A DNA stretch of 64,000 nt from Perlucidibaca sp. (GTDB lineage: Bacteria > Pseudomonadota > Gammaproteobacteria > Pseudomonadales > Moraxellaceae), in NCBI GenBank assembly GCA_023265995.1, contig JAHFSA010000008.1, positions 1 through 64,000 on the forward strand. The letters run 5' to 3'. The translations under genes were made by a program, and so were the position numbers. A model generated the notes under the pieces. It had not been told where the DNA came from. It was given only the letters and a program-made list of their open reading frames with translations, and made no database searches. This document shows, piece by piece, positions 1 to 8,187 of this stretch; position 1 is the first letter of the stretch; every line of letters begins with the position of its first letter.

Positions 1-652
1 TCAGGAACAGTGCCGGCTCGATGCGGCCGCGTGCCAGCTCACCCCTGACCCCGGCCAGATAGCGCTCGAGCCACTCCACGGCGGCCTCGCCCAGCGGCAC
101 CAGCCGCTCCTTGCCGCCCTTGCCGAGCACGCGCAGATAGCCGCCGCGCAGATTGAGCGCCGCCAGCGGCAGACCGACCAGCTCGGAAACGCGCAGGCCG
201 CAGGCATACAGCAGCTCCAGCATGGCCTTGTCGCGCAGCCCCAGAGCCCCGCTGATGTCCGGTGCCGCCAGCAGGGCCTCGACATCGGCCTCCGACAGAT
301 CCTTGGGCAGGGGCCGTCCTATGCGCGGCGAATCCAGCGCCAGCGTCGGATCCTCCAGCACCTGGCCGCGCGCCAGCAGCCCGCGCCAGCAATGACGCAG
401 GGCCGATTGCAGACGGGCGATCGAACGCGGACTCTTGGCCATGACGCCCGGACTGGCGAGATAGGCCGCCAGATCCTCCGGCTGCAGCGCGGTCAGTGCC
501 CGTGGTGCCGCCCACTGCGCCAGCGCGGCGGCATCGCTGACATAGGCCTTGCGGGTATGCGGGCTCAGGCCCTCGGCCGAGAGCTGGTGCCGGAACGCGG
601 TCAGCGCCGCCTCGGAGGCCGGCGGCATCAGCGCTTGCGAGTCATCGGACAT
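1..652 (-). CDS. xerD: Site-specific tyrosine recombinase XerD (3' part missing)
   Basis: XerD works with XerC to resolve chromosome dimers at dif during division. The first 217 codons or so are present and the gene runs off the left edge. The N-terminal SAM-like core-binding domain covers roughly residues 10-95. The catalytic domain then begins with a segment reading LRDKAMLELLYACGLRVSEL, which holds the first catalytic Arg of the R-H-R-Y set, followed by the Lys-containing beta-hairpin region (GKGGKERLVPLG). The H-R-Y residues lie beyond the edge. XerD rather than XerC is inferred because xerD lies downstream of rplS in Pseudomonas-like genomes, as here. The ATG has only a weak ribosome site, so the start is somewhat uncertain. 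Confidence 0.85.
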   Translation of the reverse strand, partial: MSDDSQALMPPASEAALTAFRHQLSAEGLSPHTRKAYVSDAAALAQWAAPRALTALQPEDLAAYLASPGVMAKSPRSIARLQSALRHCWRGLLARGQVLEDPTLALDSPRIGRPLPKDLSEADVEALLAAPDISGALGLRDKAMLELLYACGLRVSELVGLPLAALNLRGGYLRVLGKGGKERLVPLGEAAVEWLERYLAGVRGELARGRIEPALFL

Positions 653-749
653 GCGAAGGGATCACTGAAGAAGATGCCCGCAGTGTATCCCAGCGCTTTT
701 GCCTTTGCCTGTCTGGAGAGGCTTGCGGAGAGGGAGCAACCAGGCCGGC

Positions 750-789
750 AAAAAAAGCTCATCACGCATTACCGGGGAGCGCGTGATGA
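750..789 (-). terminator. Rho-independent terminator of the SDR/DUF4334 operon
   Basis: On the minus strand a 9-bp perfect stem (TCATCACGC with GCGTGATGA, 13-nt loop) is followed by GC and a run of seven T. It lies 50 nt past the SDR stop codon and separates that operon from xerD. Confidence 0.75.
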
Positions 790-838
790 ACCCTCAAAAT
801 CCATTTGATGCCACCTGTGCTCCCTCCCTGAGACAAAG

Positions 839-1642
839 TCAGTTGTGAAATACCCTGCCCAGAGCTGAGAAGAACACCTGGTGCGGAAGCAACCGACTGG
901 CCACATAATGCAAGCGATTGGGCAACCCTGGAATCGTCCGGTGTTTACCGGCCATCAGGCCTTTGTAGGCCGCCTCAGCAACCATTCGGGGACTCATGGC
1001 CAACTTCTGAGTGATATGGCCGACCGAACCGAATCTTGCGGAGGACTGCACGCCGGCCACACTCAAAAACTGCGTATCCGTGGTGCCGGGGCAGACGCAG
1101 CTCACAATCACCCCACGCGGACGCATCTCCTCCGCCAGGGCTGCGCTGAAGGCCACCACGTAATGTTTGCTCGCCGAATAGGCCGCGATGTATGGCATGG
1201 CATGAAAGGACGTGGTCGAGCCGATATTGAGAATGCGACCTTGATTCCGATCTGCCATATCCTTGCCAAAGAGGGAGCATAACGTGGTCAGCGTCACCAT
1301 ATTGAGTTGCAACATGGCCTTCATGCGAGCGACGGGCAGCTTGATGTGCTCCTCCCATAAACCAAAGCCCGCGTTATTGACCAATACGTCCACCTGGATA
1401 TGCAGGCTTTTCAACTCGGCGTAAACCTCTTCCCCTGCAGAGGGAGTGGACAGGTCTTTTTGCAGAGTGACGACCTCAGCCATTGGATATTGCGTCAGCA
1501 ACTCCTCTTTGACACTGCGCAACTCGGCCTCAAGCAGGCTGACAATGACCAGCCGGAAACCATCACGGGCAAACAGCTTGCACAATTCGCGGCCTATCCC
1601 CGAGCCACCGCCCGTTACCAGCGCCGTAGCAAGGTGTGTCAT
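839..1642 (-). CDS. Short-chain dehydrogenase/reductase
   Basis: Classical SDR oxidoreductase of 267 aa. The N-terminal cofactor loop is TGGGSGIG, the structural NNAG motif is present, and the active site is a Ser (IGSTTS) followed by Tyr-x-x-x-Lys (YSASK). The substrate cannot be told from sequence; related enzymes reduce ketones or long-chain aldehydes. The chosen ATG lies 6 nt after GGGGGA and overlaps the stop of the upstream DUF4334 gene as ATGA, so the two are translationally coupled; an ATG two codons upstream is less well placed. The operon diverges from an AraC regulator, its likely controller, and ends at a strong terminator. Confidence 0.85.
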   Translation of the reverse strand: MTHLATALVTGGGSGIGRELCKLFARDGFRLVIVSLLEAELRSVKEELLTQYPMAEVVTLQKDLSTPSAGEEVYAELKSLHIQVDVLVNNAGFGLWEEHIKLPVARMKAMLQLNMVTLTTLCSLFGKDMADRNQGRILNIGSTTSFHAMPYIAAYSASKHYVVAFSAALAEEMRPRGVIVSCVCPGTTDTQFLSVAGVQSSARFGSVGHITQKLAMSPRMVAEAAYKGLMAGKHRTIPGLPNRLHYVASRLLPHQVFFSALGRVFHN

Positions 1643-2193
1643 GTGCATTCCCCCAGGCTCTGTACATCACGCCGAAGAATGAAAAAGAACGGCTGCTCGA
1701 CACCCTTCAAGTCCATGACACCCATCAGCGTATTTTCATCGACCTTGCGGAAAACATCGTGTATCGGCAGGTTGTCATAGATCATCGTAGCGCTGACCTT
1801 GCCACGATATTCCGTCAAGCGCAGACGGGCCTTGGACTTCGTAGTACGCAGCAAGGGGCTCAGCAACAGGAACAAGCCCTTGGCCGCTTGTGATTTCAGC
1901 GCGGGCAGGCGCATCGCCAGTGCCGTAGGCATGAACGCTGGGTTGACTTTGAACAGCTTGCCTTGCGCATCGGCAAACAGGAGCGGGTTCACATGATCCG
2001 CATCGACAAATTCCTTGCCATACCAGTTATAGGTTTCCAGCAGGCCGTCGAGCGGGTGATTGGTTGGCAGGCCCGAGCCATGCCAGCGACCCAGCATGAA
2101 CTTCTGGTCCACAGTATCGAGCCGATCAAACAGCGCCAGAGCCTCGTTGCTTGTCAGCTCGCCTTTTTGCAGGATTTTTTCGAGTGTTGTCAC
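1639..2193 (-). CDS. GXWXG / DUF4334 domain protein
   Basis: A 184-aa protein with the two parts typical of this family. The GXWXG segment (FMLGRWHGSGL, about residues 32-42) is followed by a DUF4334 region whose C-terminal half contains RLTEYRGKVSATMIYD and PIHDVFRKVDENTLMGVMD. The function of the family is not established. The start is GTG, with AAGGA six bases upstream. It is the first gene of a two-gene operon with an SDR enzyme, which suggests a shared lipid, terpenoid or aldehyde substrate. No signal peptide is seen. Confidence 0.8.
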   Translation of the reverse strand: MTTLEKILQKGELTSNEALALFDRLDTVDQKFMLGRWHGSGLPTNHPLDGLLETYNWYGKEFVDADHVNPLLFADAQGKLFKVNPAFMPTALAMRLPALKSQAAKGLFLLLSPLLRTTKSKARLRLTEYRGKVSATMIYDNLPIHDVFRKVDENTLMGVMDLKGVEQPFFFILRRDVQSLGECT

Positions 2194-2290
2194 AGGCTTT
2201 CCTTTGGATATTTCGTGCTGGAGAGGCGGAAGTCGATTCGCAGAGGCTGGCGTAACCGGCCATCGTGAATCCCCCCACCTTTTTGGGGTC

Positions 2291-2302
2291 CTGACGTGTC
2301 AG
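2291..2302. promoter_or_regulatory. Palindrome CTGACGTGTCAG, possible operator
   Basis: The arms CTGAC and GTCAG flank a GT core, in the 190-bp space between the divergent DUF4334 operon and the AraC gene. The position suits a regulator site, but AraC proteins usually bind direct repeats, so the role is unproven. Confidence 0.3.
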
Positions 2303-2383
2303 TCATTTTCAGCAGTGAAGGCGGTCGATTATTGATACCATCTGCCAATAATTTGAGAATTGTCGCCAAAAGGTATTCGGAGT

Positions 2384-3373
2384 ATGCCCACCGCTCAGAT
2401 ATCCAGTTACTACCTGCACTGGCTCCATGACTATCTACGTCGGGAAGGCCAAGATTCGCAGGCCATACTGGGGGTGCTACCCGATCTGGAAAGCCGGCCC
2501 TACCTGCCCATGACGGAATGGAGGCAGGGGCTGGTCGTTGCGGCGACTTGGCTGGATGACCCTGATTTTGGGCTGCATTTCGGCCAGACCATCACCCCCG
2601 CCCGCTTCGGGCTGCTCGGCTACCTGCTCCATCATTGCGATACCCTGGGGCAGGCGGGGCGACGTATGCGGCATTATCTACCCCTGTTTTTCAGCCTCCA
2701 GCGCATGAGGTTTGAGGTCACTCAAGATGAGGTCAGGGTGGCCTGGCAGGCGGATGTTGTCTTTCCGCATTACCACGAGGAAGTATTTGCGGTGGTTTCC
2801 GTTGTCCAATTCGCACGCGCGCTGACGGGACAACACGTGCAACTTGCCGCAGTCGGATTTGCCAGTCCCGCGCCCAATGATTCAAGGGCGCTGCGAGATT
2901 TCTTGGGCTGCCCCATAGTGTTCTCCCAGGAAAGCACCTGGATGCAGGGGCCACTTGCCGCCCTGGCCTTGCCGACGGCATTGCCAGACGCCCTCCTCAG
3001 AGGTCTGTTAGAGCAGCAGGCCGAGGCCATGCTGGCGTCGTTAGCCGGTAAAGACGAATTCATGGTGGCCTTGCGTCAGAGCCTTTTCGCCTTGATGCAG
3101 GAGGGGGAGCCTACCTTGGAGCGAGCTGCAGCCCGTCTCCATCTGTCGGCGCGCACGCTGCACCGCCGGCTGGAAGAACGTGGCAGTCGCTTCCGCGAGG
3201 TATTGGAGCAAACACGCCAGCAACTGGCTGAGTCCTATCTGCCAGATGTTCGTCTGAGCATTGCCGACGTAGCGCTGTTATTAGGCTACTCCGAACAGAG
3301 TCCATTTACGCATGCCTTCAAGCGCTGGACGGGGAAAACCCCATATGCGTGGAGAAAACAGCTATCTGCATGA
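2384..3373 (+). CDS. AraC-family regulator with Arabinose_bd-type N-terminus
   Basis: A transcription regulator of 329 aa. The N-terminal ~190 residues match the ligand-sensing half seen in OruR/GbdR-like AraC proteins (LHDYLRREGQ, then FGLHFGQTITPARFGLLGYL). The C-terminal ~95 residues form the two helix-turn-helix units (LSARTLHRRLEERGSRF and IADVALLLGYSEQSPFTHAF, then RWTGKTPYAWR). An in-frame TTG eight codons upstream would also work; ATG at 2384 is preferred, with AAAAGG upstream. It is divergent from the SDR/DUF4334 operon and probably regulates it. Confidence 0.85.
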   Translation: MPTAQISSYYLHWLHDYLRREGQDSQAILGVLPDLESRPYLPMTEWRQGLVVAATWLDDPDFGLHFGQTITPARFGLLGYLLHHCDTLGQAGRRMRHYLPLFFSLQRMRFEVTQDEVRVAWQADVVFPHYHEEVFAVVSVVQFARALTGQHVQLAAVGFASPAPNDSRALRDFLGCPIVFSQESTWMQGPLAALALPTALPDALLRGLLEQQAEAMLASLAGKDEFMVALRQSLFALMQEGEPTLERAAARLHLSARTLHRRLEERGSRFREVLEQTRQQLAESYLPDVRLSIADVALLLGYSEQSPFTHAFKRWTGKTPYAWRKQLSA

Positions 3374-3387
3374 CTGACCGCCCAAAA

Positions 3388-3414
3388 AAAAGCCCGCCAT
3401 GACGGCGGGCTTTT
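3388..3414. terminator. Bidirectional intrinsic terminator
   Basis: A stem of AAAAGCCCGCC with GGCGGGCTTTT encloses a 5-nt loop, with T runs on both strands (four on plus, eight on minus). It serves the AraC gene and the convergent rpsP-rimM-trmD-rplS operon. Confidence 0.9.
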
Positions 3415-3440
3415 CCAGCGGACTCGCTGCGGACTGAAGA

Positions 3441-3809
3441 TCAGTTCGCGCGCGGAGCCAGCTTCTCCTTGATACGTGCGGACTTGCCCGAACGCTCGCG
3501 GAGGTAGTACAGCTTGGCGCGGCGGACGTCACCACGACGCTTGACTTCGATGCTGGCGACGACCGGGGAATGAGTCTGGAAGACACGTTCCACGCCAATG
3601 CCATTGGAAATCTTGCGCACGGTGAAAGCCGAGTTCAGACCGCGATTCTTGATCGCGATGACCACGCCTTCATAGGCCTGCAGACGCTCGCGGTCGCCTT
3701 CCTTGACCTTCACCTGAACGATCACGGTATCGCCGGGGGCGAAGGCCGGAATGTTGGACTTCAGCTGGGCGTTTTCGACTGCCTGCACCAGGGGATGCTT
3801 GCCACTCAT
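3441..3809 (-). CDS. rplS: 50S ribosomal protein L19
   Basis: L19 sits at the 30S-50S interface. The 122-aa product has the family signature [20 protein letters not shown] and the basic segment [18 protein letters not shown]. The start is placed at the ATG preceded by GGAGAG, giving the usual length; the open frame extends 27 codons further upstream without support. It is the last gene of the rpsP-rimM-trmD-rplS operon and ends just before a strong terminator. Confidence 0.98.
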   Translation of the reverse strand: MSGKHPLVQAVENAQLKSNIPAFAPGDTVIVQVKVKEGDRERLQAYEGVVIAIKNRGLNSAFTVRKISNGIGVERVFQTHSPVVASIEVKRRGDVRRAKLYYLRERSGKSARIKEKLAPRAN

Positions 3810-3966
3810 GTTGTCTCTCCACTTCCTGTCACAGAGGCTATGGCGCTTGTGACCCATCAGACTGGTACCTGTCTGACCCGGGCGCTGCACAATGGCGCGA
3901 CCTCGGGCGGTACCTTTTATGGATCGCAGAGGCTAAGGCGCATGCGATCCCCTCGTATCCCGCGGC

Positions 3967-4716
3967 TCAGGCCTTGTCGGCCTGCTCCAGCAGGATGCGT
4001 TCCTCTTTGCTCAGCGTGCGGCCGACCAGCAGATCCGGGCGGCGTGCGCGCGTGCGCAACAAACTTTGCTGCAGGCGCCAGCGACGTATCGCGGCATGGT
4101 CGCCACTCAGCAGCACGGCAGGCACTGCGTCACCCTCGTACACCTCGGGTCGGGTGTAGTGCGGGCAGTCCAGCAGGCCGTCCGTGAACGAATCCTCTTC
4201 GGCCGACGCGCCGGTGTTCAGCACCCCGGGCAGCAGCCTGGCCATGGCATCGATCATGACCATGGCCGGCAGCTCGCCGCCGGACAGGACATAGTCGCCA
4301 ATCGACCATTCGGCATCGACCTCGCGCATGATCAGGCGCTCGTCGATGCCTTCGTAGCGACCGCAGAGCAGGATCAGACCCTGCTCGCCCTGCGCCGCCA
4401 CCAGCTCCATGACCCCGGCCTGATCCAGCTTGCGGCCTTGCGGCGACAGGTAGATCACCGGCGCCTGCACGCCGCGCTCCGCCGCCGCCGCGCGGGCGGC
4501 ACGGATGGCGCGGCGCAGGGGCTCGATCAGCATCAGCATGCCGGGGCCGCCACCGTAGGGACGATCATCGACCCGACGGTAGTTGTCCTCGGTGAAATCG
4601 CGAGGATTCCAGCTCTCCAGCGTCAGACGCCCGGTTGCCACCGCACGCGCCGTCACGCCCGACTCGCTGACTGCCCGGAACATGTCCGGAAACAGGGTGA
4701 TGAGGCCTACCCACAT
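3967..4716 (-). CDS. trmD: tRNA (guanine-N1)-methyltransferase TrmD
   Basis: Methylates G37 of tRNAs reading CNN codons, using S-adenosylmethionine, which prevents +1 frameshifting. It has 249 aa, the usual length. The N-terminus ([12 protein letters not shown]), the substrate segment ([13 protein letters not shown]) and the trefoil-knot AdoMet site ([13 protein letters not shown], then [20 protein letters not shown]) are all intact. It is the third gene of the ribosomal operon, 35 nt after rimM. Confidence 0.98.
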   Translation of the reverse strand: MWVGLITLFPDMFRAVSESGVTARAVATGRLTLESWNPRDFTEDNYRRVDDRPYGGGPGMLMLIEPLRRAIRAARAAAAERGVQAPVIYLSPQGRKLDQAGVMELVAAQGEQGLILLCGRYEGIDERLIMREVDAEWSIGDYVLSGGELPAMVMIDAMARLLPGVLNTGASAEEDSFTDGLLDCPHYTRPEVYEGDAVPAVLLSGDHAAIRRWRLQQSLLRTRARRPDLLVGRTLSKEERILLEQADKA

Positions 4717-4751
4717 GGCACTGCCCTCTCCTGCCTGCGACAGCGAATCGC

Positions 4752-5306
4752 TTAGAAATCAGGGTCCCAGTCGACCGTGATGCGTTTCTGGACACGATCC
4801 ACGAAACGGATGACACGGCCCGGCAACCACGGCAGCAGACGCTCTTCAGCATCGACACTGCCTTCACAGGCGCGCACCACGATGACATCGTTGGCGCCGG
4901 TTTCCATCATGGCGTGCACCTGGCCGAGGAGGACACCCTGCTCGGTGATGACACGCATGTCGATGAGTTCGGACCAGTAGTACTCGTCCTCGTCCAGCGA
5001 CGGCAGCGCGGACTTGGGCACCCAGATGCCGGCGCCGACCAGCAGGTCGGCCGAGTTGCGGTCTTCGCAACCGGCGAACTGGGCCACCAGGCCCTTGCCC
5101 TGGGCACGCTTGCCGGCCAGTTCGACCGTGCTCAGCGTGCCGGCACGATCCAGATACCAGGGACCGTACTCGAAAATGTTGGCAATGGGCTCGGTGCGGG
5201 ACATCACCCACACCCAGCCCTTGATGCCATAGGCAGTATGGACATGACCGATCTGGATCAGCGACTCGCGCTCAGGAACGGCCTGCCCGATATCTGCCAT
5301 GCTCAT
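4752..5306 (-). CDS. rimM: 16S rRNA processing protein RimM
   Basis: A 30S assembly factor that binds S19 and helps mature the 16S rRNA head domain. The 184-aa product has the RimM N-terminal barrel ([14 protein letters not shown]) and a C-terminal PRC-barrel ([21 protein letters not shown], with DVIVV and [10 protein letters not shown]). It starts 2 nt after the rpsP stop, so its ribosome site lies within the end of rpsP. Confidence 0.97.
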   Translation of the reverse strand: MSMADIGQAVPERESLIQIGHVHTAYGIKGWVWVMSRTEPIANIFEYGPWYLDRAGTLSTVELAGKRAQGKGLVAQFAGCEDRNSADLLVGAGIWVPKSALPSLDEDEYYWSELIDMRVITEQGVLLGQVHAMMETGANDVIVVRACEGSVDAEERLLPWLPGRVIRFVDRVQKRITVDWDPDF

Positions 5307-5308
5307 GT

Positions 5309-5557
5309 TCAGGCGCTCTTCTGAGCTTCCTTGACGAGCTGGGCGACGCGATCCGAAGCCTGGGCGCCGTTGCTGACCCAGTAGGCCAGACGCTCGAGGT
5401 TGACGCGCAGACGCTCTTCCTGGCCACGGGCAACCGGGTTGAAGAAGCCGACGCGCTCGATGAAGCGGCCGTCACGGGCATTGCGGCTGTCAGTCACGAC
5501 GATGGAGTAGAACGGACGCTTCTTGGCGCCGCCACGGGCAAGACGAATGGTGACCAT
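5309..5557 (-). CDS. rpsP: 30S ribosomal protein S16
   Basis: An 82-aa primary 30S assembly protein and first gene of the operon. The N-terminus [20 protein letters not shown] and the segment [15 protein letters not shown] are diagnostic. AAGGA lies about 9 nt before the ATG. A well-formed sigma-70 promoter lies about 80 nt upstream. Confidence 0.98.
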   Translation of the reverse strand: MVTIRLARGGAKKRPFYSIVVTDSRNARDGRFIERVGFFNPVARGQEERLRVNLERLAYWVSNGAQASDRVAQLVKEAQKSA

Positions 5558-5638
5558 GATCTGGTTCCTTACTGGGTTTCCGTAGTCATTCGGTCCGCGC
5601 GGGCGCTACGGAAATCGACCCAGCGCGGAAGGTCGCGG

Positions 5639-5667
5639 ATTGTACGGGAAATCACCGGCCGTTGCCA
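5639..5667 (-). promoter_or_regulatory. Sigma-70 promoter of the rpsP operon
   Basis: Read on the minus strand, a -35 box TGGCAA (5667-5662) is separated by exactly 17 nt from a -10 box TACAAT (5644-5639). It points into rpsP. Confidence 0.65.
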
Positions 5668-5745
5668 GCACCCGGAAGACCGGCCCGAAAGCCCCGCCAC
5701 GAGCGGAATCTGCTAGGCTGCGCGCCTGTCCAAACAGGTGCCGTC

Positions 5746-6651
5746 ATGCACTACCAAGCCCCCAGACAATCCGTGCTGCGCGGCCTCGCGCTGCTGACGC
5801 TGTCCGCCCTGCTGTTCTCGGCCATGGGTGTGCTCATCCGCATGGCCTCGCACACCGTCAACAACGAAACCATCGTGTTCTTCCGCAACCTGACCGGCTC
5901 GCTCATGCTGCTGCCGCTGGTGGCCGTGCACGGCCGCGGCCTGCTCAGGACCACGGTTCCGCTCAAGCATCTCTGGCGCGGCGTGGTCGGCCTCGCCGCC
6001 ATGTATGGCTTTTTCTATGCCATCGCCCATATTCCGCTGTCGAATGCCATGGTGTTCACCTATTCCTCGCCGGTGTTCATCCCGCTGGTGGCCTGGCTCA
6101 TCCTCAAGGAACACCTGACGCTGCGCATGGGCATGGCCGCCGCGCTCGGTTTCGTCGGCGTGCTCATGGTCTGTCGCCCGGACATCGAGGGCATGGGCTG
6201 GATCGCCATCATCGGGGTCAGCTCCAGCCTGCTCGCCTCGCTGGCCTTCGTGACCGTGCGCTCGCTCGCCGCCAGCGAACCGACCACACGCATCGTGCTC
6301 TATTTCAGCCTGATTTCAGCGACCATCTCGGCCATTCCCATGTTCTGGGCCTGGCGCCCGCTCAACCAGCACGAACTGGCGCTGGTGGTCGGCGCCGGCG
6401 TGCTGGCCACACTCAGCCAGCTCGCCATGTCCCGGGCCTACAGCCTGGCACCGGCCGGCAAGATCGGCCCGGCGGCCTATCTCGCCATCGTCTTTGCCGG
6501 CTTCTGGGCCTGGCTGCTCTGGGGTGAAGTGCCGGACCACTGGGCCCTGACCGGCATAGCCGTCATCTTCATGGCCACCCTGCTCTGCCTGGAACGGCCG
6601 CGGAAGAAGGTCGAGGCGCAGGATCCGGTACTGGAGGCTCCCGGCGTCTGA
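5746..6651 (+). CDS. EamA/DMT-family membrane transporter
   Basis: A drug/metabolite transporter of 301 aa with ten hydrophobic segments arranged as two EamA repeats. The first starts LRGLALLTLSALLFSAMGVL; the second begins near SSLLASLAFVTVRSLA. The substrate is unknown; relatives export amino acids or metabolites. The ATG chosen follows CAGGTG and begins just before the first membrane helix; an earlier in-frame ATG at 5662 would add a proline/arginine-rich stretch with no support. It diverges from the rpsP operon and stands alone. A short C-terminal tail is charged. Confidence 0.88.
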   Translation: MHYQAPRQSVLRGLALLTLSALLFSAMGVLIRMASHTVNNETIVFFRNLTGSLMLLPLVAVHGRGLLRTTVPLKHLWRGVVGLAAMYGFFYAIAHIPLSNAMVFTYSSPVFIPLVAWLILKEHLTLRMGMAAALGFVGVLMVCRPDIEGMGWIAIIGVSSSLLASLAFVTVRSLAASEPTTRIVLYFSLISATISAIPMFWAWRPLNQHELALVVGAGVLATLSQLAMSRAYSLAPAGKIGPAAYLAIVFAGFWAWLLWGEVPDHWALTGIAVIFMATLLCLERPRKKVEAQDPVLEAPGV

Positions 6652-6750
6652 CAGACGGTCGGCAGCCGTGACAGGTTCCGGTTTCATGCAGGTCATGGCA
6701 GGCGTAGACTGAATTACCTCTCTCTGACAAAGAGCAAAGGGGGAAATGTC

Positions 6751-7386
6751 ATGGCTAATGTCGAATGGGTCATTGCCGGGCTGGGCTGGAACAACTGCAA
6801 CTGTGCCTGGGGCTGCCCCTGCCAGTTCAATGCACTGCCCACGCATGGCGACTGTCGCGCACTGTGCTGCTGGCAGATCGAGCAAGGTCATCACGGCAAG
6901 GTCAGGCTGGACGGCCTGCACATCGCTCTGACCGCAAGCTGGCCAGGGCCTATCCACATGGGCAACGGTACCGCCCAGATCATCATTGACGAACGCGCAA
7001 GCCCCGATCAGCGAGCCTCTCTGGAGGCCATTGCCACAGGGCAGGACACCGACCCCGGCGGCTCTCTTTTCCAGATCTTCGGCAGCACGCTGACCAGCCT
7101 GCTGGAAACCCTGTATCGCCCCATAGAATTCGACTGCTCCCTGGCCAGGCACAGCGCGCGGCTGCGCATTCCCGGTCTGGTCGAGTCCAGCGGCGGCCCG
7201 ATCCGCAACCCCATGACCGGCGAGGACCATCATGCCACCGTCAGTCTGCCGGGCGGTTTCGAGTACCGGGAAGCGGCTTTCATGAGCGGCAGCAGCCACA
7301 CGGAAAACAGCGTTGCCCTGGACCTGCAGGAGACTCACGGCCATCTCGCCCGCTTCCACTGGAGCACGCACGGCTACGTGGACTGA
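6751..7386 (+). CDS. DUF1326 domain protein, Cys-rich N-terminus
   Basis: A 211-aa protein of the DUF1326 family, function not established. The Cys-rich motif NNCNCAWGCPCQFNALP at about residues 14-30 is followed by a further Cys pair (ALCCW) and looks like a metal-binding site. No signal peptide is seen. AAAGGGGGA lies 6 nt before the ATG. The next gene, 27 nt on, is a DUF2182 membrane protein; these two families are repeatedly found side by side, so the pair probably acts together, perhaps on a metal. Confidence 0.85.
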   Translation: MANVEWVIAGLGWNNCNCAWGCPCQFNALPTHGDCRALCCWQIEQGHHGKVRLDGLHIALTASWPGPIHMGNGTAQIIIDERASPDQRASLEAIATGQDTDPGGSLFQIFGSTLTSLLETLYRPIEFDCSLARHSARLRIPGLVESSGGPIRNPMTGEDHHATVSLPGGFEYREAAFMSGSSHTENSVALDLQETHGHLARFHWSTHGYVD

Positions 7387-7413
7387 TCGCCACGCCATAT
7401 GCAAGGACGGCCC

Positions 7414-8184
7414 ATGAGCGCGCTGGAGCAGCTGTTGCGGCACGAGCGACTGATCACTCTCGCGAGTCTGGTCGCGATCACCGGCCTGGCATGGACCTGG
7501 CTGGTGCCCATGGCACAGCAGATGAACGCCATGCTGCCGGAGGATGCCACTGCCCCTGATTCATCCGCCTGGGGCAGCGCCTACTTCTGGATGGTGTTCT
7601 GCATGTGGGCGGCCATGATGGTCGGCATGATGCTGCCGTCCGCCACACCTGTCCTGCTGCTGTACTCCGGCGTCCTGCGTCGGAGCGCGCAGCCCGCTCT
7701 GGCACTGCCCGGCACCCTCAGCCTGGGTCTGGGCTACCTGCTGGCCTGGACAATCTTCAGCCTGCTGGCAACGACACTGCAGTGGCTGCTCAGCCAGCAG
7801 TCTCTGCTGTCCTATGCCATGGCCATCACCCGTCGCGATCTCGCCGCCGGTCTGCTCATTGCCACCGGCATCTACCAGTTCACGGCACTCAAGCAGACCT
7901 GCCTGACGCGCTGCCGCTCGCCTATCGAGTTCCTGCAGCGACGATGGAAGAAAGGTCTGACAGGAGCCCTGCGCATGGGCCTGCGCCACGGGCTCTACTG
8001 CATAGGCTGCTGCGGCCCGCTGATGCTGCTGCTGTTCTATGCCGGCATGATGAACCTGATCTGGATCGCCGGTCTCAGCGCGCTCGTGCTGCTTGAAAAG
8101 CTCACGCGCTGGGGCCCGGCCAGCACACGCATCTCCGGCAGTCTGCTGGTGCTGGCCGGCATGGGCATGCTGGCCAGACTCTGA
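7414..8184 (+). CDS. DUF2182 integral membrane protein, putative metal-binding
   Basis: A polytopic membrane protein of 256 aa with about six hydrophobic segments. It has the family hallmarks MWAAMMVGMMLPSATPVLLL near the N-terminus and, near the C-terminus, HGLYCIGCCGPLMLLLFYAG followed by NLIWIAGLSALVLLEK. Methionine and cysteine clusters inside the helices suggest metal handling, which is inference. The ATG follows AAGGA by 6 nt; an ATG five codons earlier lacks this. It forms an operon with the DUF1326 gene. Its stop lies only 3 nt from the convergent glycosyltransferase gene, with no terminator visible between them. Confidence 0.85.
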   Translation: MSALEQLLRHERLITLASLVAITGLAWTWLVPMAQQMNAMLPEDATAPDSSAWGSAYFWMVFCMWAAMMVGMMLPSATPVLLLYSGVLRRSAQPALALPGTLSLGLGYLLAWTIFSLLATTLQWLLSQQSLLSYAMAITRRDLAAGLLIATGIYQFTALKQTCLTRCRSPIEFLQRRWKKGLTGALRMGLRHGLYCIGCCGPLMLLLFYAGMMNLIWIAGLSALVLLEKLTRWGPASTRISGSLLVLAGMGMLARL

Positions 8185-8187
8185 GGC

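Noticed and set aside
5640-6527. Alternative plus-strand frame within the EamA gene
   Set aside because: Arg/His/Ala-rich shadow; the overlapping frame encodes a clean ten-helix transporter.
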